Shown here: positions 7,401 to 9,304 of the stretch, one piece after another | How the letters are laid out: every line of letters starts with the position of its first letter | How positions within the stretch are numbered: the first letter of the stretch is position 1 | From: an uncultured Clostridia bacterium | GTDB taxonomy: Bacteria > Bacillota > Clostridia > Oscillospirales > QAKW01 | Direction of reading: 5' to 3' | NCBI GenBank assembly: GCA_944387905.1 | Contig: CALXGU010000051.1 | Coordinates: forward strand, 1 to 9,304 | DNA: 9,304 nt | The notes under the pieces: model-generated | The model's input: the letters and a program-made list of their open reading frames with translations, nothing else | Told to the model about the DNA's origin: nothing | Databases searched by the model: none | Program-made: the position numbers and the translations under genes

Positions 7401-7551
7401 TTGCAGTCGGAGGTCCGTCATAAAATATATAAGGTACTCCCTTTGCCCTGCTTTCAATGCTCTCTTCAAAAATATTGTTTTGCTGCCAGAATTTTTCAAT
7501 TTTTTTCTCTCTGTCAACAAAATTCAAATTTGTAGGCACTTGATTATACAT
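4402..7551 (-). CDS. ileS: Isoleucyl-tRNA synthetase, type 2 (IleRS2-like)
   Basis: A 1049-residue cytoplasmic class I synthetase that charges tRNA-Ile with isoleucine. The catalytic HIGH signature is intact at 55-58 within 'YDGPPTANGKPHIGHVL', and KMSKS is at 601-605. 'GWDTHGLP' lies at 84-91. The CP1 editing domain, which hydrolyses misformed Val-tRNA, shows the Thr-rich 'WTTTPWTLPSN' (222-232) and 'GTGIVHIAPAFGEDD' (324-338). Cysteine pairs that may bind zinc occur at 182/185, 400/403, 471/473 and 511/514. An anticodon-binding domain follows from about 650, and the C-terminal 150 residues resemble the DUF5915 extension. The length and the 'YDGPPTANGKPH' and 'RTMKGYMVPRKAGWDTHG' sequences fit the eukaryote-like type 2 enzymes rather than the 920-940-residue type 1. 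Type 2 enzymes are generally mupirocin-tolerant, so that is an inference here. AAGGGAG lies seven bases before the ATG, and a T-box leader controls the gene. No frameshift is seen. Confidence 0.98.
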   Translation of the reverse strand: MYNQVPTNLNFVDREKKIEKFWQQNNIFEESIESRAKGVPYIFYDGPPTANGKPHIGHVLTRVIKDLIPRYRTMKGYMVPRKAGWDTHGLPVELEVEKALGLDGKEQIEKYGLEPFIGHCKESVWKYKGMWEDFSRQVGFWADMDHPYVTYDNSFIESEWWALKKIFEKKLLYKGFKIVPYCPRCGTPLSSHEVAQGYKNVKERSAVVRFKVKGEDAYFLAWTTTPWTLPSNVALCINPDVEYCKVKAADGFVYYLAQALADTVLGSLGDDNTPAYKVLEKYKGKELEYKEYEPLFDFVKPVCEKQGKKGHYITCDTYVTTGDGTGIVHIAPAFGEDDANVGRKYDLPFVQFVDGKGNLTSETPYAGMFVKNADPVILQDLEKAGLLFAAPKFEHDYPFCWRCDTPLIYYARESWFIKMTAVRDQLIKNNNTINWIPESLGKKRFGDWLENVQDWGISRNRYWGTPLNIWECECGHLHSVGSIEELKSLSDNCPDDIELHRPFIDAVTITCPHCKKQMKRVPEVIDCWFDSGSMPFAQHHYPFENKELFESQFPADFISEAVDQTRGWFYSLLAVSTLIFDKAPFKNCIVLGHVQDENGQKMSKSKGNAVDPFEALETFGADAIRWYFYTNSAPWLPNRFHSKAVIEGQRKFMGTLWNTYAFYVLYANIDNFDPTKFKLSECRLNVMDKWILSRLNSTVKNTDECLGQYKIPEAARALQEFVDDLSNWYVRRGRERYWVQGETEDKTAAYMTLYTCLITISKAAAPMIPFMTEDIYQNIVRNVDKTAPKSIHLCDYPTVENQYVDTQLEYAMQKVLDIVVLGRAARNGANIKNRQPLSVMYVKTEKALDDTFISIIEDELNIKSVEFLDNADSFVSYKFKPQLKTVGPKYGKLLGQIRTALDELDGSSAKAELDKNGCITLDLSSEKITLNTEDLLVETVQKEGFYTLSDKGVTVALDTTLTPELIDEGFAREIVSKVQTMRKEADFNVTDHIDITLSGSDDVVNTALRMKSSITGDTLADSLTCAKPEGYVKNWNINGQDVAIGIKKV

Positions 7552-7555
7552 ATAA

Positions 7556-7564
7556 CCTCTCCCT
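7556..7564 (-). promoter_or_regulatory. Ribosome-binding site of ileS
   Basis: AGGGAGAGG lies four bases before the ATG, and its AAGGGAG core (7565-7559) lies seven bases before it. It falls between the U-tract of the T-box terminator and the start codon, so it is transcribed only when the terminator is bypassed. It confirms the ATG at 7551. Confidence 0.9.
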
Positions 7565-7567
7565 TAT

Positions 7568-7605
7568 AAAAAATAAAGACTTTTGTCCATAACAGGACAA
7601 AAGCC
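7568..7605 (-). terminator. Intrinsic terminator of the ileS T-box leader
   Basis: An 11-pair stem (GGCTTTTGTCC at 7605-7595 with GGACAAAAGTC at 7588-7578, one G-U pair) has a six-base loop and is followed by TTTATTTTTT (7577-7568). Its 5' arm and loop contain CCTGTT (7596-7591), which can pair instead with AATAGG (7627-7622) next to the T-box. The terminator and antiterminator are therefore mutually exclusive, as expected for T-box attenuation. Confidence 0.93.
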
Positions 7606-7800
7606 TAAGCTTAAATAACCACCTATTACAGCACACTTTCATGTACGATTCAGATAACGGTGAATTACCGGCGGGATTTACTGTTATTTCAATCCGCGAC
7701 TTAGGAGTGATCTTCAGAACAACCGTACTGTTACAGGTCTTACACTATCACCTGCTCGCTTCAAGTTCCGTATTGCCTTACTCTCTCCGTCACAGTCTTT
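7568..7800 (-). ncRNA. T-box riboswitch (tRNA-Ile sensing) upstream of ileS
   Basis: This leader shows the full T-box architecture. Stem I is closed by GACT (7797-7794) and AGTC (7702-7699). It contains the AGAGAGTA internal-loop motif opposite the specifier, GGAG pairing with CTCC, then CGGAAC (7770-7765) pairing with GTTCTG (7720-7715). The distal GAAGCGAGC element and an AGGT/ACCT hairpin form the usual tRNA-elbow region. The specifier loop reads GAAG-AUC-A, with AUC (Ile) at 7711-7709. Next come a stem II-like region (about 7697-7650), a small stem III (about 7646-7631), and the T-box AATAGGTGGTTATT with UGGU at 7621-7618. UGGU would pair with the ACCA end of uncharged tRNA-Ile, whose discriminator base is A. 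When uncharged tRNA binds, the antiterminator forms and ileS is transcribed; charged tRNA allows termination. The specifier, the UGGU and the downstream gene all agree on isoleucine. Confidence 0.95.
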
Positions 7801-7810
7801 AAGCATATGT

Positions 7811-7839
7811 ATGATAACACATATATTTTAACTTTTCAA
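7811..7839 (-). promoter_or_regulatory. Sigma-A-type promoter of the T-box-ileS unit
   Basis: TTGAAA (7839-7834) and TATCAT (7816-7811) are separated by exactly 17 AT-rich bases. Initiation near 7804 would start the transcript a few bases before T-box stem I, leaving no room for other leader elements. The -35 hexamer and spacing are identical to those of the ECF gene promoter. Confidence 0.82.
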
Positions 7840-7882
7840 GAGTTATAACCGATATTTTTTATTTTTACAGCGACTATGATTA

Positions 7883-7913
7883 CAGCAGCCGAAATCAAGA
7901 AAATCGGCTGCTG
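7883..7913 (-). terminator. GC-rich hairpin after the CNNM gene, probable terminator
   Basis: A perfect ten-pair stem (CAGCAGCCGA with TCGGCTGCTG) with an 11-base loop lies six bases after the CNNM stop codon. No U-run follows it directly: the next bases are TAATCATAG, and a T/A-rich stretch appears only about 20 bases later. It could be a weak or factor-assisted terminator, or an RNA 3'-end stabiliser. If it leaks, transcripts of the CNNM gene would enter the T-box region. Confidence 0.55.
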
Positions 7914-7919
7914 CTTTGT

Positions 7920-9215
7920 TTATTCGTCATTTTGTTCCGGAATCTTTTTTACTACTACCTCGCGTACCAGCTTCTCATCAGTTGACACTATTTCGAACTC
8001 ATATTTTTCATGTTCAAAGCTTTCGCCTATCGGCGGAATTGTTCCCAATTTTTCAACTATCCAACCGTTAAGAGTTGCAGCATCACTGTCAAAATCGCAT
8101 TTAAGCTCTCTTTCAACTTTATACAGCTCAGTTCCGCCTAAAATTTTATATGTATTGTCATCTATTTTGATTATTTCATCGGCAGATGTCTCCAACTCAC
8201 CTATAAGCTGCTCAATGAGGTCATTTATAGTAATTATGCCGTCAGTTCCGCCAAACTCATCTACGACGACCGCAAATCCTATTTTACTTTCTTTCATAAT
8301 TCTGAAAAGCTCGTCGGCTTTTGTCTGAGAAGACACAAAAAAAGGCTTATCGACTGCATTTTCAAGAATGGATTCTTTAGAAAGCGAACTCAACCTGAAA
8401 TATTTTCTGGCGTCCAATACGCCTATAATTTGATCGGCATTTTTATCATATACGGGATAATGCATATGATTGCTTTCAAAAATAGTTTTGTTCCATTCCT
8501 CGACCGAGTCCTCTTTACGCAGCGCTATAACTTCAGTTCTGTGAGTCATTATTTCACCGACAGAAATATCATCAAATTCAAATACATTTTGAATGATATT
8601 ATTTTCCTGCTCATCAAGCACTCCGGTTTCAGTACCGGCTTCAGCCATCATACGAATATCTTCTTCACTGACTTCACTGTCCTCAGCATTAGGATCAATA
8701 CCAAGCATGCGAAGTATAAGGTTTGTGGAAACGGTAAGAAGCCAAACCAACGGTGCAAATACGATAGAAATAAATCTTACAGTACCTGATAGACCCAGTG
8801 CCAACATTTCGGTTTTACGCATAGCGAGCCTTTTAGGTACAAGCTCACCGAATACAAGGGTTATAAACGACAAAATTATAGTAATAACCACAACAGCTAT
8901 TGTATTCAAAGTTTCTGCACCGATGGGTACCCCGGCATTTTTCAAAGCAGATACTATAGGATCGGAGAAATTATCTGCAGCAAACGCACTACCCAAAAAT
9001 CCGGAAAGCGTTATTGCCACCTGGATTGTCGCCAAAAACCTTGCAGGCTGACGTGTAAGCTTACTAAGGCGCTTGGCTCTTTTATCACCGTTTTCAGCCA
9101 GTTTTTCAAGCTTATTGTCGTTCATAGATAATACCGCGATTTCCGCACATGCAAAAACGGCATTCAAAAAAATCAAAACTAACTGTAAAATTATTTGTGC
9201 TACTATTTTATTCAA
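7920..9215 (-). CDS. CNNM/CorC family membrane protein with CBS pair (hemolysin-related)
   Basis: A 431-residue membrane protein of the CNNM (DUF21) family, whose members export or regulate Mg2+ and other divalent cations. In order: a CNNM transmembrane domain (about 1-175) with hydrophobic segments near 5-27, 58-80, 103-123 and 138-168, including the 'FLNAVFACAEIAVLS' N-terminal signature and 'FGELVPKRLA' (122-131); a linker with 'EEDIRMMAEAGTETGVLDEQE' (184-204); two CBS domains (about 222-275 and 285-340), the second holding 'VVVDEFGGTDGIITINDLIEQLIGE'; and a C-terminal CorC_HlyC domain (about 350-427). CBS pairs in this family bind adenine nucleotides. The start is TTG at 9215, because GGAGG at 9228-9224 sits eight bases before it. 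The upstream in-frame TTG at 9230 would place that site inside the coding region. 'Hemolysin' names for this family are historical, so toxin activity should not be assumed. It is separate from ileS, which has its own promoter. Confidence 0.93.
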   Translation of the reverse strand: MNKIVAQIILQLVLIFLNAVFACAEIAVLSMNDNKLEKLAENGDKRAKRLSKLTRQPARFLATIQVAITLSGFLGSAFAADNFSDPIVSALKNAGVPIGAETLNTIAVVVITIILSFITLVFGELVPKRLAMRKTEMLALGLSGTVRFISIVFAPLVWLLTVSTNLILRMLGIDPNAEDSEVSEEDIRMMAEAGTETGVLDEQENNIIQNVFEFDDISVGEIMTHRTEVIALRKEDSVEEWNKTIFESNHMHYPVYDKNADQIIGVLDARKYFRLSSLSKESILENAVDKPFFVSSQTKADELFRIMKESKIGFAVVVDEFGGTDGIITINDLIEQLIGELETSADEIIKIDDNTYKILGGTELYKVERELKCDFDSDAATLNGWIVEKLGTIPPIGESFEHEKYEFEIVSTDEKLVREVVVKKIPEQNDE

Positions 9216-9223
9216 AATCAATA

Positions 9224-9228
9224 CCTCC
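9224..9228 (-). promoter_or_regulatory. Ribosome-binding site that fixes the CNNM gene start
   Basis: A perfect GGAGG lies eight bases before the TTG at 9215. Two other in-frame TTG codons are excluded by it: the one at 9230 overlaps it, and the one at 9221 is only two bases away. The start is therefore five codons shorter than the longest open frame. Confidence 0.85.
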
Positions 9229-9245
9229 AAATATGTTGTAAATAA

Positions 9246-9274
9246 ACTATAATCATATTACAGAAGTAAATGAA
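9246..9274 (-). promoter_or_regulatory. Candidate promoter of the CNNM gene
   Basis: TATAGT (9251-9246, five of six matches to TATAAT) lies 17 bases after a weak TTCATT (9274-9269, three of six matches to TTGACA). Initiation near 9239 would leave a leader of about 24 bases with the GGAGG. The poor -35 makes this tentative; a promoter beyond the right edge is equally possible. No other gene is visible between here and the right edge of the window. Confidence 0.33.
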
Positions 9275-9304
9275 CAAAAGCACAAATGCTTGAAAAATGA
9301 TTAA

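Noticed and set aside
7114..7569. Plus-strand frame of 151 residues running across the ileS start
   Set aside because: It is antisense to the conserved N-terminal part of IleRS, is rich in Phe, Cys and Arg, and has no recognisable domain.
7876..8328. Plus-strand Ser-rich frame opposite the CNNM gene
   Set aside because: The serine richness is the antisense image of acidic and lysine-rich coding sequence, and the frame starts inside the CNNM 3' hairpin.
9279..9297. Small hairpin AAGCA/TGCTT near the right edge
   Set aside because: Only five pairs with a short, interrupted T-tract. It might end a gene beyond the edge, but the evidence is too weak to call a terminator.
1..9304. CRISPR arrays, insertion sequences, tRNA or rRNA genes, prophage or defence genes
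   Set aside because: No repeated spacer pattern, transposase, integrase or structural RNA other than the T-box leader is visible. All coding space is taken by sporulation, translation and transport genes.

Overview
The window reads as a stretch of chromosome from a low-GC, endospore-forming Firmicute, most likely a Clostridia-class anaerobe. Three things point this way: a spoIIIA sporulation operon, a T-box leader on an aminoacyl-tRNA synthetase gene, and AT-rich sigma-A-type promoters with strong GGAGG ribosome-binding sites. Every gene I can support lies on the minus strand, so transcription runs from high to low coordinates. The plus strand holds only shadow frames.

From the right edge, in the direction of transcription, the layout is as follows. 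(1) A CNNM/CorC-type membrane protein with two CBS domains and a CorC_HlyC domain (7920-9215), started by TTG behind a GGAGG, with a GC-rich hairpin after its stop. (2) A 360-base gap (7552-7919) filled by a sigma-A-like promoter and a complete T-box tRNA-sensing leader with an AUC (Ile) specifier and an intrinsic terminator, placed just upstream of (3) ileS (4402-7551), a 1049-residue isoleucyl-tRNA synthetase of the longer, eukaryote-like type 2. ileS ends in a perfect 14-bp hairpin terminator. (4) A separately promoted and terminated monocistron for an ECF transporter substrate-binding (S) subunit (3675-4277). (5) The spoIIIA operon: spoIIIAA, AB, AC, AD, AE, AF and the first codons of a probable spoIIIAG, cut by the left edge. 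The operon is very compact, with overlapping or nearly touching genes.

Functionally there are four neighbouring transcription units rather than one pathway. The spoIIIA products form the mother-cell half of the SpoIIIA-SpoIIQ channel that joins mother cell and forespore during engulfment. ileS charges tRNA-Ile and is switched on through its T-box when uncharged tRNA-Ile accumulates. The ECF S subunit imports an unidentified vitamin-like substrate and must borrow an energising module encoded elsewhere. The CNNM protein probably exports or senses divalent cations.

I did not find a new biological system here. The points worth a second look are regulatory details (a divergent T-box sequence, a duplicated palindrome between ileS and the ECF promoter, a sigma-E-like site close to the ECF terminator), corrected gene starts for spoIIIAA and the CNNM gene, and protein variations (an unusual SpoIIIAA P-loop, a short SpoIIIAF, a type 2 IleRS).
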